Source: Candidatus Rifleibacteriota bacterium
GTDB lineage: Bacteria > Muiribacteriota > Ozemobacteria > Ozemobacterales > Ozemobacteraceae
NCBI GenBank assembly: GCA_012520995.1
Contig: JAAYNI010000075.1
Coordinates: forward strand, 1-41,721
Direction: 5' to 3'
Length of the DNA: 41,721 nt
Positions within the stretch are counted from its first letter, which is position 1, and every line of letters begins with the position of its first letter. The notes beneath the pieces were generated by a model, which was not told the origin of the DNA, did no database searches, and was given only the letters and a program-made list of their open reading frames with translations. Position numbers and translations under genes: made by a program. Shown here one piece after another: positions 1-7,414 of the stretch.

Positions 1-51
1 GTTGAAGATTTCATTAAGAACTTTTTTCCTGAATTTAATACTATATGCCAT
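1..51 (-). CDS. IS630-like transposase, N-terminal 17 residues only (cut by window edge)
   Basis: On the minus strand an ATG at 51 opens a frame reading MAYSIKFRKKVLNEIFN that runs off the window. This pattern (MAYS, then a basic residue and KVL) is typical of the first helix of the helix-turn-helix domain at the start of IS630-family transposases. Purine-rich AAGGAGAAAGGA sequences lie upstream and could act as ribosome binding site, though the spacing is long. A 13-bp inverted repeat sits directly in front of the start, as expected near an element end. Only 17 residues are visible, so this is a family-level guess; another HTH protein is possible. Confidence 0.5.
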   Translation of the reverse strand, partial: MAYSIKFRKKVLNEIFN

Positions 52-106
52 AACACATTTTCCTTTCTCCTTCACGAAAGGGGAAATATTGTCGGAAAAT
101 GTGTTA
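51..106. repeat. 13-bp perfect inverted repeat in front of the partial transposase
   Basis: The arms TAACACATTTTCC (51-63) and GGAAAATGTGTTA (94-106) are perfect reverse complements around a 30-nt centre. The left arm touches the start codon of the minus-strand transposase-like frame. It may be part of an insertion-sequence end or a hairpin that limits transposase translation. The element boundary itself is not resolved. Confidence 0.6.
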
Positions 107-291
107 CCTTTTTGGGGTCCGGATCATAATGATAATTTTGATAAGTAAGTTTGCTCAGAATGAACACACTCTTTTTATAAAAAAGCTGCAGCAGTTTTTT
201 CGGATTGATAAAAGCAGTTGTTAGTTCTAATATTGAGTTTAAACAATTTCACTATCCACACTCCACTAACCCCTATCCACTGGTTTTATAT

Positions 292-1626
292 ATGGTTGTT
301 AAGAATAAAACAGAAATTTTGGAAAACATCAAAAGCGACCTGCTCAGAAATAAAGCCGAGGTCTTGCTGAATGCTTATGAACAAGCTTTATTAAAGACAG
401 ACCCTTCCATTGCAGTACAAGAATGGCTCGAAACAAATTATGACTTGAGAACCTTTGTTGAATCAAATAAAGGCAAGCTCTATTTAGGAGCCAGCGGCAA
501 AGCGGCTTTAAAAATGACAAAAGGTTTTCTCTCTGTTTATAAAGACCGTCTGACTGAAGGTTTAGCTGTTGTCCCTGACAACTCCGAGCGTTATGCAAAC
601 TATCATCCCGAAAACTTTAGGATTATAGAAGCTTCGCATCCTGTGCCCTCTGAGAAGTCGCTCACCGCAGCCAAAGAAATGCTCTCCTTGGCAAAAAAAG
701 CAAAATTCGGCGATATTTTTATTTATCTGTTATCCGGCGGAACCTCAAGCCTGCTTTGTTTGCCCAAATCTCCACTCACTTTGGAGGATGCTGCGGTTGT
801 TAACAAAGAGTTATTGGCTTCTTCTGCCTCAATTAGTGAAATAAACAGCATTAGAAAGTATTTCTCTAATATCAAAGGCGGAAAGCTTTTAGAAGCTGTT
901 TACCCTGCTGAAGCTGTTAACTTAGTTTTTTCAGATGTTGAGGGCGATTCTTTGTCTACGATTGCTTCAGGTCCATTGCACCCTTCTTCTGAACTTTCTG
1001 AAAGTGAGCTCTTAGATAAAATCAATACTCTGGGTTTACATAACACCAAGCAAATTATCACAAGAGCAAAAATATCAGAAAAGGATTCAAAAAGTAAAAA
1101 ATACGGCAAAATCACTAACAAGATTTTGAAAAACAATGCTTCGTTAGTCTTGGAAGCAAAAACCACCCTACTCTCTTCCGCATCTCATCCTGAAGTTAAA
1201 ATGTCTGAAAAATATTTTGCTGGCGAGCTTTATAACATTTTACCTGAGCTTGAAGAATTCTTTTTTAAAGAAAATTCGAAATCTTCCTCTTCTGCATCAA
1301 TCGGCGGCGGTGAAATCACTGTATCTGTCAGAGGCAAAGGTCTTGGCGGACGTTGCCAAGAAATGTGCTTGGCTCTTAAAAGGAGCCTTGAACAAAATCC
1401 AGAAAGCGTTTTTTTGGCAGCCGCCTCTGACGGTCTGGATGGAAACAGCAATGCAGCTGGAGGCATAGTTTGCTCAGAAACCTTTGAAAATGCACTTACA
1501 CAAGGACTCTTAGTGGAAAACTTTCTTGCAGACAGCAACTCCTACGGCTTTTTAGCACTCACCCACTCTGCTATTATCACAGGCTCTACCGGCAACAATC
1601 TGAATGATATTTATCTTAAAATCTAG
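292..1626 (+). CDS. Glycerate 2-kinase (GckA/TtuD-type, DUF4147 + MOFRL domains)
   Basis: The 444-residue product matches the glycerate 2-kinase family, which uses ATP to phosphorylate D-glycerate to 2-phosphoglycerate in the cytoplasm (serine or glyoxylate/tartronate assimilation). The N-terminal DUF4147 part shows GASGKAALKM, EASHPVPSEKS and LLSGGTSSLL. The C-terminal MOFRL part shows GGGEITVSVRGKGLGGRCQE and ASDGLDGNSNAAGG, the usual catalytic region. The frame is open from a TTG at 205, but ATG 292 is preferred: residues encoded before it do not look like the family, and bases about 212-290 resemble dispersed repeats seen at 1973-2008 and 8586-8625. No strong ribosome binding site precedes the ATG. 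It is convergent with rtcB and has no operon partner here. Confidence 0.88.
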   Translation: MVVKNKTEILENIKSDLLRNKAEVLLNAYEQALLKTDPSIAVQEWLETNYDLRTFVESNKGKLYLGASGKAALKMTKGFLSVYKDRLTEGLAVVPDNSERYANYHPENFRIIEASHPVPSEKSLTAAKEMLSLAKKAKFGDIFIYLLSGGTSSLLCLPKSPLTLEDAAVVNKELLASSASISEINSIRKYFSNIKGGKLLEAVYPAEAVNLVFSDVEGDSLSTIASGPLHPSSELSESELLDKINTLGLHNTKQIITRAKISEKDSKSKKYGKITNKILKNNASLVLEAKTTLLSSASHPEVKMSEKYFAGELYNILPELEEFFFKENSKSSSSASIGGGEITVSVRGKGLGGRCQEMCLALKRSLEQNPESVFLAAASDGLDGNSNAAGGIVCSETFENALTQGLLVENFLADSNSYGFLALTHSAIITGSTGNNLNDIYLKI

Positions 1627-2200
1627 CTAGTGCTGTGTTGCAGCTAGAAGAATTTATTATCCACAGATGACGCAGTATAGGAGCGATAAAGGCAAAAAAA
1701 ACTTTTAAACCACAGAACACACAGAATACACGGACGAAAACACCGACAGGCTGAAAAATTACACCAAAACTTCGTTTTCGCTAGTCTCAGATTAAAGCGA
1801 TCGCTTTATCAAATAACTTTGCTAAAAAGCTCTTTTAATCTGAGACCTGAGTAAAACCTTAGTTCATTGCATTGTCTAAGATTTTACTCAATTTTTACCT
1901 AAGAAACATCACAGCGGCAGAAAGATACGAAGCCACAGAAAGATAAACTCTGGTTATTTATCAACATCTCAAAGCAGTTATCAGTTGTTTCAGAAATTGA
2001 GTCTGTTTTTTCGCTACGCCCTCCTATCTGACTTTAACTATCTCTCCTTAATCAGAGGCTAGGGCAAAAATTGTGATTATGCGGTAGCAGAATGCAATTT
2101 TTGACCAATTTTGCCCTCAGCTGTGTTAATCCGTGTCCATCTGTGGATAATATTTTTTTTATTCTTAAAAGAAACTTTTAGACAAAACAAAGCACTAGCG
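1627..2200. repeat. 574-bp non-coding gap filled with dispersed repeat pieces and hairpins
   Basis: No convincing gene lies between the two convergent stop codons. The gap starts with a 20-bp motif (1627-1646) repeated exactly at 8416-8435. It contains CACAGATGACGCAG/CACAGAACACACAG-type pieces also found at about 13735 and 40995. Bases about 1915-2010 resemble 34856-34945, and about 2046-2155 resemble 37558-37650. It also holds two adjacent hairpins (1784-1889) and a third inverted repeat (2061-2073 with 2106-2117). A degenerate intergenic repeat family, perhaps miniature mobile elements, is the simplest reading. Confidence 0.75.
1784..1889. terminator. Two back-to-back hairpins between convergent genes
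   Basis: Hairpin one has perfect 13-bp arms at 1784-1796 and 1834-1846. Hairpin two has 14-bp arms with one mismatch at 1849-1862 and 1876-1889, only two bases further on. The loop of hairpin one contains a 14-bp palindrome (1794-1807, core GCGATCGC). The setting between two converging genes fits bidirectional termination, but neither arm is followed by a clear T-run in both directions, so a repeat-element structure is equally likely. Confidence 0.45.
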
Positions 2201-3430
2201 TCAGCTGGCTTTGAAGTTGTACAGCGGCTTTATCTGCTCTATTATTTCCACAGTATCTGAAATAAGTCCTATTATTTCTTCGGCGGGTTTATAGACCTGC
2301 GGAGCTTCATCTAATGTTGAGGCTCTTACCGATGTTGAATAAACATCTTTCATCTGATATTGAAAGTCTTTCAAAGAGATTTTCCGCATTGCTTCAGCTC
2401 TTGAATAGAGCCTTCCAGCACCGTGAGGAGCTGAATAATTCCAATCTTCGTTTCCTTTGCCAATTGCGATCAAAGAACCGTCTCTCATATTGAGAGGGAT
2501 CAAGACCTTCTCACCTTTTCTGGCTGATATTGCGCCTTTTCGGATAATTTTATTCTCAAGGTCTATATAGTTATGAAGGGTTTCGAAATGATAGAAGTCA
2601 TCCAGTTTAGCACCCAAAAGATGTCTTAAAATAGTGTTTATCATTTCTTCGCGATTCAAAGTCGCATATTTCTGGGTTATTTCCATGTCATGCAGGTAGT
2701 CATCAAGATAGCTTCCATAGAGGTAGCAAAGGTCTTTCGGATATCTGGATGCACCTTTATAACGATTTCTGATTTTCTTAATAGCCTTATCTATATCTTT
2801 CTGCTTCTTTTTTCCTTTGAGATCTTTTATAACTCTTTCAACATCAGCTTGATAATTCTTGGTGTTGCTGTGCAAACCTTCTGCAATATCTTGGTGATGT
2901 TTGGCAACCTGAGTTCCCAAGTTCCTGGAGCCTGAGTGGACTACAAGAAGTTTAAACTTGGTTTTTTCGGAGTAATTCACTTCTATGAAGTGATTTCCGC
3001 CTCCGAGGGTGCCAATGCTTTTGTATATACGACTTTTATTTTGAAGTTCATCGTAACACTTCAGTTTTTTGAGCAGGTAAAAATCTTTTTCTTGGTTGAG
3101 AGTAGCATGCCCAGAGGGTATGTATCTTCTTATGATTGCATCAAGTTTCTCAAGGCTGAAATCATGGTCTTCCAAATCTACTGTCAGCATTCCGCATGCA
3201 ATGTCGACTCCGACTATGTTAGGAACAGCTTTGTCGCTGAAAGTTTGAGTAAATCCTATAACAGAGCCTTTTCCAGCATGCACATCCGGCATGATTCTGA
3301 TTTTTTCTCCTGCTGAGAAGTCTTGATCAAGATAGTCGACAATCTGTGAAGATGCTTTATCACAGAGGTTATGAGTAAAAACTTTTGCTTCGTTGTATTT
3401 GCCTCTAAGGGTCGTCACTTTTCTTGCCAC
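2201..3430 (-). CDS. rtcB: RNA-splicing ligase RtcB
   Basis: RtcB joins RNA ends bearing 2',3'-cyclic phosphate or 3'-phosphate to 5'-OH ends, using GTP and manganese. The 409-residue length is normal for bacterial RtcB. Visible family motifs, in order, are MPDVHAGKGSVIGFT, VGVDIACGM (usually VGVDIGCGM; the metal-binding Asp and Cys are kept), LGGGNHFIE, VHSGSRNLG, and near the C-terminus APHGAGRLYSRAEA, whose His is the guanylylated residue. The start is a GTG with AAGGAG eight bases upstream. An extended -10 promoter (3497-3502) lies upstream. No archease or release-factor-H gene is adjacent. Its stop is followed two bases later by a CTAGTGCT piece shared with other gene ends. Confidence 0.95.
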   Translation of the reverse strand: MARKVTTLRGKYNEAKVFTHNLCDKASSQIVDYLDQDFSAGEKIRIMPDVHAGKGSVIGFTQTFSDKAVPNIVGVDIACGMLTVDLEDHDFSLEKLDAIIRRYIPSGHATLNQEKDFYLLKKLKCYDELQNKSRIYKSIGTLGGGNHFIEVNYSEKTKFKLLVVHSGSRNLGTQVAKHHQDIAEGLHSNTKNYQADVERVIKDLKGKKKQKDIDKAIKKIRNRYKGASRYPKDLCYLYGSYLDDYLHDMEITQKYATLNREEMINTILRHLLGAKLDDFYHFETLHNYIDLENKIIRKGAISARKGEKVLIPLNMRDGSLIAIGKGNEDWNYSAPHGAGRLYSRAEAMRKISLKDFQYQMKDVYSTSVRASTLDEAPQVYKPAEEIIGLISDTVEIIEQIKPLYNFKAS

Positions 3431-3496
3431 TGTCTTTTCTCCTTAGTTTTGAAAGACTCAAAGCTGAGACCCTTTCATTAATTCTGGACAAGCTCT

Positions 3497-3525
3497 ATTA
3501 TAGCAGAATTGCTAGCAAAAAGCGA
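3497..3525 (-). promoter_or_regulatory. Putative promoter of rtcB (extended -10)
   Basis: On the minus strand TGCTATAAT (TATAAT at 3502-3497 with a TGn extension) lies about 65 bases before the GTG start. No good -35 hexamer is present at 17 bp, as is common for extended -10 promoters. Confidence 0.5.
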
Positions 3526-3591
3526 AAGCTGTAAGGTGGATAAGCCTTACTTAAGAAGCGGTTTTATAAATTAACAATATGAAGTTTGGCT

Positions 3592-3694
3592 AAAATTGGA
3601 AGTCCAGTTCCTATTTTGCAAACTTTGGACAAAATAGGAAGTTAACTTCCAAAATTGATGATTTTTACTAAAATTGGAAGTTTGCTTCCAATTT
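3592..3694. repeat. Three palindromes spaced exactly 39 bp apart (operator-like array)
   Basis: Three imperfect-to-perfect palindromes share the form GGAAGTnnnnTTCC. The GGAA...TTCC cores span 3598-3611, 3637-3650 and 3676-3689, so their centres are exactly 39 bp apart. The third is the best, with perfect 10-bp arms (3671-3680 and 3685-3694). Flanking A/T tracts also repeat. The last palindrome covers the -35 region of the promoter for the downstream AAA ATPase gene. This fits multiple binding sites for a dimeric regulator, or an iteron-like array. Function is inferred only from position and symmetry. Confidence 0.75.
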
Positions 3695-3702
3695 GTTATA
3701 AT
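3674..3702 (+). promoter_or_regulatory. Promoter of the AAA ATPase gene, overlapping a palindrome
   Basis: TTGGAA (3674-3679), a 17-bp spacer and a consensus TATAAT (3697-3702) form a strong sigma-70-type promoter 26 bases before the ATG. The -35 box and most of the spacer lie within the third palindrome, so a protein bound there would block polymerase. Confidence 0.75.
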
Positions 3703-3727
3703 ATAGATAAGTGAAAGCGAGGTGTCT

Positions 3728-4933
3728 ATGTTTGAGAGACCTTATTATCTAAATCAACTTATCAAATTCAAAGATACTGATTTTATCAAGGTTATAACAG
3801 GTGTCAGGCGTTCCGGCAAATCAGTTTTAATGACGCTTTATGCTGATTATTTGAAGAATGAACTTGGCTCAGAGGAAAACATTGTTCATGTAAATTTTGA
3901 AGCTTTTGAATATCAAACCATAAAGGTTGAAGAAGATTTCAGGAAGCTGATACTCGATATAACTCCCGAGAATAAAAATAAAATTTACTACCTGTTTGAC
4001 GAAATACAGCTGGTCCAGGGATGGCAAAAGGTTGTTAACTCATTAAGAGCAAGTTACAACTGCGATATCGTCATTACAGGCTCAAACGCGAGAATGCTTT
4101 CGGGAGAGTTGGCGACTCTTTTAACAGGACGATACCTAGAAATCCCTGTTTATCCACTTTCTTTTAAGGAGTTTTTGGCTGCCAAAAACTTGGAAGAAAA
4201 TTCAAGAAAAATCGACCTATATTATTCCGAATACGAGAAGTATGGCGGATTTCCAAGTGTAGTATTAGCTCAAGAACAAATAAAAGATACGATATTATCG
4301 GGTATTTTTGATTCGATTGTTTTAAATGACATTGCTTATCGTTCTGGAGTTAAGGATACTTTTGTTTTAAAAGATCTCGTTACTTATTTGGCTGATAATA
4401 CTGGACAACTTGTAAATCCGACTAAAATTGCTAATGTGCTGAAAAATGAAAAAATCAACACGAGCAATCACACTATAAATCGTTATCTTGAGCTTTTGGA
4501 AGATGCTTTTTTATTTTACCGCACAAGACAATATGACATCAGAGGAAAAGCTTACTTAAAAACCAACGCCAAGTATTTTATCGTAGACAATGGTCTAAGA
4601 AGGCATGCTCTTGCGGGAAAAGACGGAAACTTTGGAAATCGTTTGGAAAACATTGTTTTCCTGGAGCTTTTGAGAAGAGGATACAGAGTCGATGTCGGAA
4701 GACTTGATTCAAAAGAAATAGACTTTATTGCCAGAAAAGCAGACGAAAGACTCTATCTGCAAGTAACTTATGAAATGCCAAAGGATTCACGAGAAATAGA
4801 CAATCTTCTGCATATCAATGACAATTATAAGAAAATAATTGTCACAGGAAGATACTTTGAAGAAAAGAACATCCAAGGCATTCCTGTCATTTACATCATA
4901 GATTGGCTATTAGGCACCTCGCACAGTGACTAG
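3728..4933 (+). CDS. AAA family ATPase with DUF4143 domain
   Basis: The 401-residue protein has the two-part layout of the widespread AAA_14/DUF4143 family. The N-terminal ATPase carries Walker A GVRRSGKS, a Walker-B-like YLFDEIQ, and the sensor-like ITGSNARMLSGE followed by LTGRYLEIPVYPLSFKEF. The C-terminal DUF4143 part contains KYFIVDNGLRRH, NIVFLELLRRGYRVDVGR and KEIDFIA, resembling a restriction-endonuclease-like fold. ATG 3728 is preferred to the GTG at 3722, because GAGG at 3719-3722 then stands five bases before the start. The family's biochemical role is not established; these genes are often solitary and scattered in genomes. Here it stands alone behind the 39-bp palindrome array, which suggests tight, possibly self-imposed control. 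Confidence 0.9.
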   Translation: MFERPYYLNQLIKFKDTDFIKVITGVRRSGKSVLMTLYADYLKNELGSEENIVHVNFEAFEYQTIKVEEDFRKLILDITPENKNKIYYLFDEIQLVQGWQKVVNSLRASYNCDIVITGSNARMLSGELATLLTGRYLEIPVYPLSFKEFLAAKNLEENSRKIDLYYSEYEKYGGFPSVVLAQEQIKDTILSGIFDSIVLNDIAYRSGVKDTFVLKDLVTYLADNTGQLVNPTKIANVLKNEKINTSNHTINRYLELLEDAFLFYRTRQYDIRGKAYLKTNAKYFIVDNGLRRHALAGKDGNFGNRLENIVFLELLRRGYRVDVGRLDSKEIDFIARKADERLYLQVTYEMPKDSREIDNLLHINDNYKKIIVTGRYFEEKNIQGIPVIYIIDWLLGTSHSD

Positions 4934-5009
4934 CACATATAGTAGGCAGCGGAATTGTTTGGTTGTCAGACTATACTCCCTACCCTCTACTCCCTGAGTT
5001 TTCAGCTCT

Positions 5010-5921
5010 TCAGTATTTGAGAGTGAACTTTCGCTCGAAGCCTATGGGATTATATCTAGTTTTTGCGATTCTCAAACCTGGAATACCCATATCCGCTTCA
5101 CGATTAAGTGTCTTTACGTGCTCAGGCAGTTTATTGGCTAGACAATAGTTTACATATTGATACATGCCTGATATCTCTCTTGATGCTTTTTCGACTGGTA
5201 TTAGCCAAACATCATCAGTAATAGGAACAGCCCAGCTGAAACCGCACAGTTCATCGTCTGTCTTAACAACTATTCCTACGCCGCCTAAATCCCTAAGAAG
5301 CGGCAAAGCTTTCTTGATAGAAGTTCGTTCTTGTTGCAAAAAAGGATCTGAGCCATCATCATATTTGTCGAACCATCCGTCTATACATGCAATAAACTTC
5401 TCATAGTTTACATCGGCTATATCATAAACTTTGACTTTATTTGTGCGCAGGAACTTGTTAACCAGATTTCTGCGTTTTGTATATTTACGGCCTGACAGAT
5501 TAGCAAGGTCTTCTCTGCTATAGAGATAGTCGTTATAATCTACATTTTCAACGACCTCAATGGGCTTTTTTGCAGCTATTAAGTCCTCTGCCAATGCTTT
5601 GGGTACAAAATGCAGAGTTCGTTCTTCTGAAAACTCTTTTTCAATGGTATCAAGATAGAAGTCCACAGTGGCTTCTGTTAGTTCTCCAGCACCAAATGGT
5701 CCCAAGAAAATATGTCCGCCAGGTCTCTGACCGTGCATATCCAAGATTAGCCTTTCACCTATTCTGGATATGTTTGCAGGGCGCTCGTAATACCAAGTTT
5801 CAAGATAATAGAAGGAGCTTTCTGCGGCATACATTTTTTGTGCTGTCAATGCTTCTGTGAGTGCGGGTAAGTGAGTGAGATTTAGTTTTGTAACTTCTGG
5901 GAATTCTGGTATATTATTCAT
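5010..5921 (-). CDS. DUF2156 protein (GNAT-fold, phosphatidylglycerol-lysyltransferase-like domain)
   Basis: The product is 303 residues from ATG 5921. The C-terminal half has clear DUF2156 hallmarks: YLYSREDLANLSGRKYTKRR, GVGIVVKTDDELCGFSWAVP, and the terminal NREADMGIPGLRIAKTRYNP. The fold is a double GNAT domain related to the aminoacyl-transferase part of MprF, but free-standing members have no agreed substrate. The frame is open to 5999, but that longer start would overlap the divergent flavin oxidoreductase gene and adds an unusual Trp/Tyr-rich leader, so 5921 is chosen. No clear ribosome binding site is seen. It is convergent with the AAA ATPase. Confidence 0.82.
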   Translation of the reverse strand: MNNIPEFPEVTKLNLTHLPALTEALTAQKMYAAESSFYYLETWYYERPANISRIGERLILDMHGQRPGGHIFLGPFGAGELTEATVDFYLDTIEKEFSEERTLHFVPKALAEDLIAAKKPIEVVENVDYNDYLYSREDLANLSGRKYTKRRNLVNKFLRTNKVKVYDIADVNYEKFIACIDGWFDKYDDGSDPFLQQERTSIKKALPLLRDLGGVGIVVKTDDELCGFSWAVPITDDVWLIPVEKASREISGMYQYVNYCLANKLPEHVKTLNREADMGIPGLRIAKTRYNPIGFERKFTLKY

Positions 5922-5968
5922 GACGATATTTTTAGCATAAAAATGCTTATAAATCCAGATAAACTGCC

Positions 5969-7078
5969 ATGTCAATGTACACAGACTTGTTCCTGCCATA
6001 TGACTTCAAAAGTCTTCTGCTCCCAAACAGGATTTTTGTTGCCCCTCCCCCTTCCCTGTTAACTGATTCCAACGGAATCCCCTTAGCTTCTTTGAAAACC
6101 TATTACAGAGAACTGGCAAAAAGAAATCCGGCAGTTTTGATAACTGAGCCGGTTGCTGTTTCAGAAAGAGGTAAAAGTTTCGGAAATCAACTTTCTCTTT
6201 CTAATCCTGCAGTAAAAAGAGGACTTGAAGAAATAGCAGAAGAAATCAGCAAGTTCAACAGTATTCCTATTTTAAAGCTTTATCATGCGGGAGTCAATTC
6301 TATTCCTGATAGTGAATATACTGTCTATGGTCCCTCGGCAATTAATATTTCTGATAAAACCTCTAAAATAAAAGCATTGAATTTTCATCAAATAGACGAA
6401 ATTGCTTCAGCTTACTTAGAGGGAGCGAAGTTTGCTTGGCAAGCCGGCTTTGCTGGTGTTCAGTTGCAAGTTTCTCACGGCAGTTTGTTGCAACAGTTTA
6501 TTTCTCCAATCACCAATAAAAGACAGGATCAATACGGACTATCAGCGACCGGAGGCTTAAATTTTTTAAAGCGGATAATTTATGAAATACATCTGGCAAT
6601 ACCGGAACAGTTTTTTTCTCTGGACTGGACAATGAGAGATCTAAGGCCTGGAGGTTTAACTTTAAAAGATTCAATAGAAAAACTGCAAACTTTGACAAAT
6701 GATGAACAAATTGATTTCATACAACTTTCTTCCGGTTTGCACTTGAGTTCGGTGGAAATACGCAGCGAGTTTTTGGATAAATTTGCTTCCCCTGCTCCAT
6801 TCAAACCTGATTCGTCAGTAGTAAAAAACTCTCTCAAAATTCCAATAGCTCTCTCTGGCAAGATTGAAAACCCGTTTATTGCAAACAGACTTATTAAAAA
6901 TAACTTTTGCGACTTTGTCGTTATTGGAAATTCTTTAAACAGAGATCCAAACTGGATAAGAATCGCCAAAACCGATCAACCTGTAGCATTTATAAACAGC
7001 TGTCTAAGATGCAGAGTCTGCAGAGCAGTGTCTTATTTCTGTCCTGACTTGCAGAAATACAACAGGTGGTCTATCTAG
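5969..7078 (+). CDS. Old yellow enzyme family NADH:flavin oxidoreductase, short form with C-terminal Cys cluster
   Basis: The 369-residue protein is an FMN-binding TIM barrel of the old yellow enzyme family. Visible motifs are NRIFVAPPPS near the N-terminus, LKLYHAGVNS, SHGSLLQQFISPITNKRQDQYG (the active-site strand, with SHG where HGAHG/HAAHG is common), and IALSGKI...FVVIGNSLNRDP at the phosphate-binding end. The last 20 residues hold C-x2-C-x2-C-x6-C, recalling the Fe-S motif linking the FMN barrel to the FAD domain in 2,4-dienoyl-CoA reductases, but the protein ends there. Two in-frame ATGs (5969, 5975) are possible and neither has a good ribosome binding site. It is divergent from the DUF2156 gene with a gap of under 50 bp. 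The substrate cannot be assigned. Confidence 0.85.
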   Translation: MSMYTDLFLPYDFKSLLLPNRIFVAPPPSLLTDSNGIPLASLKTYYRELAKRNPAVLITEPVAVSERGKSFGNQLSLSNPAVKRGLEEIAEEISKFNSIPILKLYHAGVNSIPDSEYTVYGPSAINISDKTSKIKALNFHQIDEIASAYLEGAKFAWQAGFAGVQLQVSHGSLLQQFISPITNKRQDQYGLSATGGLNFLKRIIYEIHLAIPEQFFSLDWTMRDLRPGGLTLKDSIEKLQTLTNDEQIDFIQLSSGLHLSSVEIRSEFLDKFASPAPFKPDSSVVKNSLKIPIALSGKIENPFIANRLIKNNFCDFVVIGNSLNRDPNWIRIAKTDQPVAFINSCLRCRVCRAVSYFCPDLQKYNRWSI

Positions 7079-7414
7079 TGCTGCTTTTTCACTAAAAGTT
7101 ACCTGTTTAATGCCAAGCCAGTCAGCAATCTATTCATGCTTGATTGATACAGCCGCCGCACTATAGGGTGTGGGCGTAGGTGGCAGAGAGTAGTAAAATT
7201 GTTTAGAAACCCGCTATTAAAAGATATTTAACTGCTTGGCGATAGAAATAAGTAACTGTTGCTGTTAATCTTTTTTCTTTAAATCAACTTGATTCTCAGC
7301 TAAAAAGAAATTTTGCGAAAATATTCAAAAAAACTTTTAGTTGCAACCCAGCAATAGACTTGTATAAGATCCTTAATAGACAATGATAAGATTTTAACAG
7401 CACCAGGAGAGAAC
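7079..7414. repeat. 336-bp gap: degenerate dispersed-repeat pieces, then the sppA promoter region
   Basis: CTAGTGCTG at 7075-7083 overlaps the preceding stop codon and matches the start of the motif at 1627 and 8416. A stretch near 7150-7205 (GTGTGGGCGTAGGTGGCAG, then AAATTGTTTAGAAACC) resembles the repeat at 8500-8545. No protein-coding frame of note is present. Confidence 0.5.
7341..7368 (+). promoter_or_regulatory. Putative sppA promoter
   Basis: TTGCAA (7341-7346), 16 bp and TATAAG (7363-7368) lie 46 bases before the sppA ATG. The spacing is slightly short but acceptable. Confidence 0.45.

Noticed and set aside
205-291. Extended N-terminus of glycerate kinase from a TTG
   Set aside because: These bases resemble dispersed repeats at 1973-2008 and 8586-8625 and encode nothing typical of the family.
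1794-1807. HIP1-like GCGATCGC palindrome as a sign of cyanobacterial origin
   Set aside because: One copy only, inside a hairpin loop; gene content does not support cyanobacteria.
1657-2150. Two exact DnaA-box-like nonamers (TTATCCACA at 1657-1665 and its reverse at 2142-2150), suggesting an origin
   Set aside because: They belong to dispersed repeat pieces that recur in other gaps; no dnaA, dnaN or AT-rich unwinding region is near.
3592-3694. Possible short CRISPR array (three repeated units of 39 bp)
   Set aside because: The units are palindromic operator-like sites that vary in sequence, have no unique spacers of constant repeat, and overlap a promoter; no cas gene is present.
4963-5148. 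Small plus-strand frame after the AAA ATPase gene
   Set aside because: It overlaps the end of the DUF2156 gene on the other strand and begins in repeat-like sequence; no ribosome binding site.
5922-5999. Longer N-terminus for the DUF2156 protein
   Set aside because: It would overlap the divergent oxidoreductase gene and adds an atypical aromatic leader; the ATG at 5921 is the simpler start.
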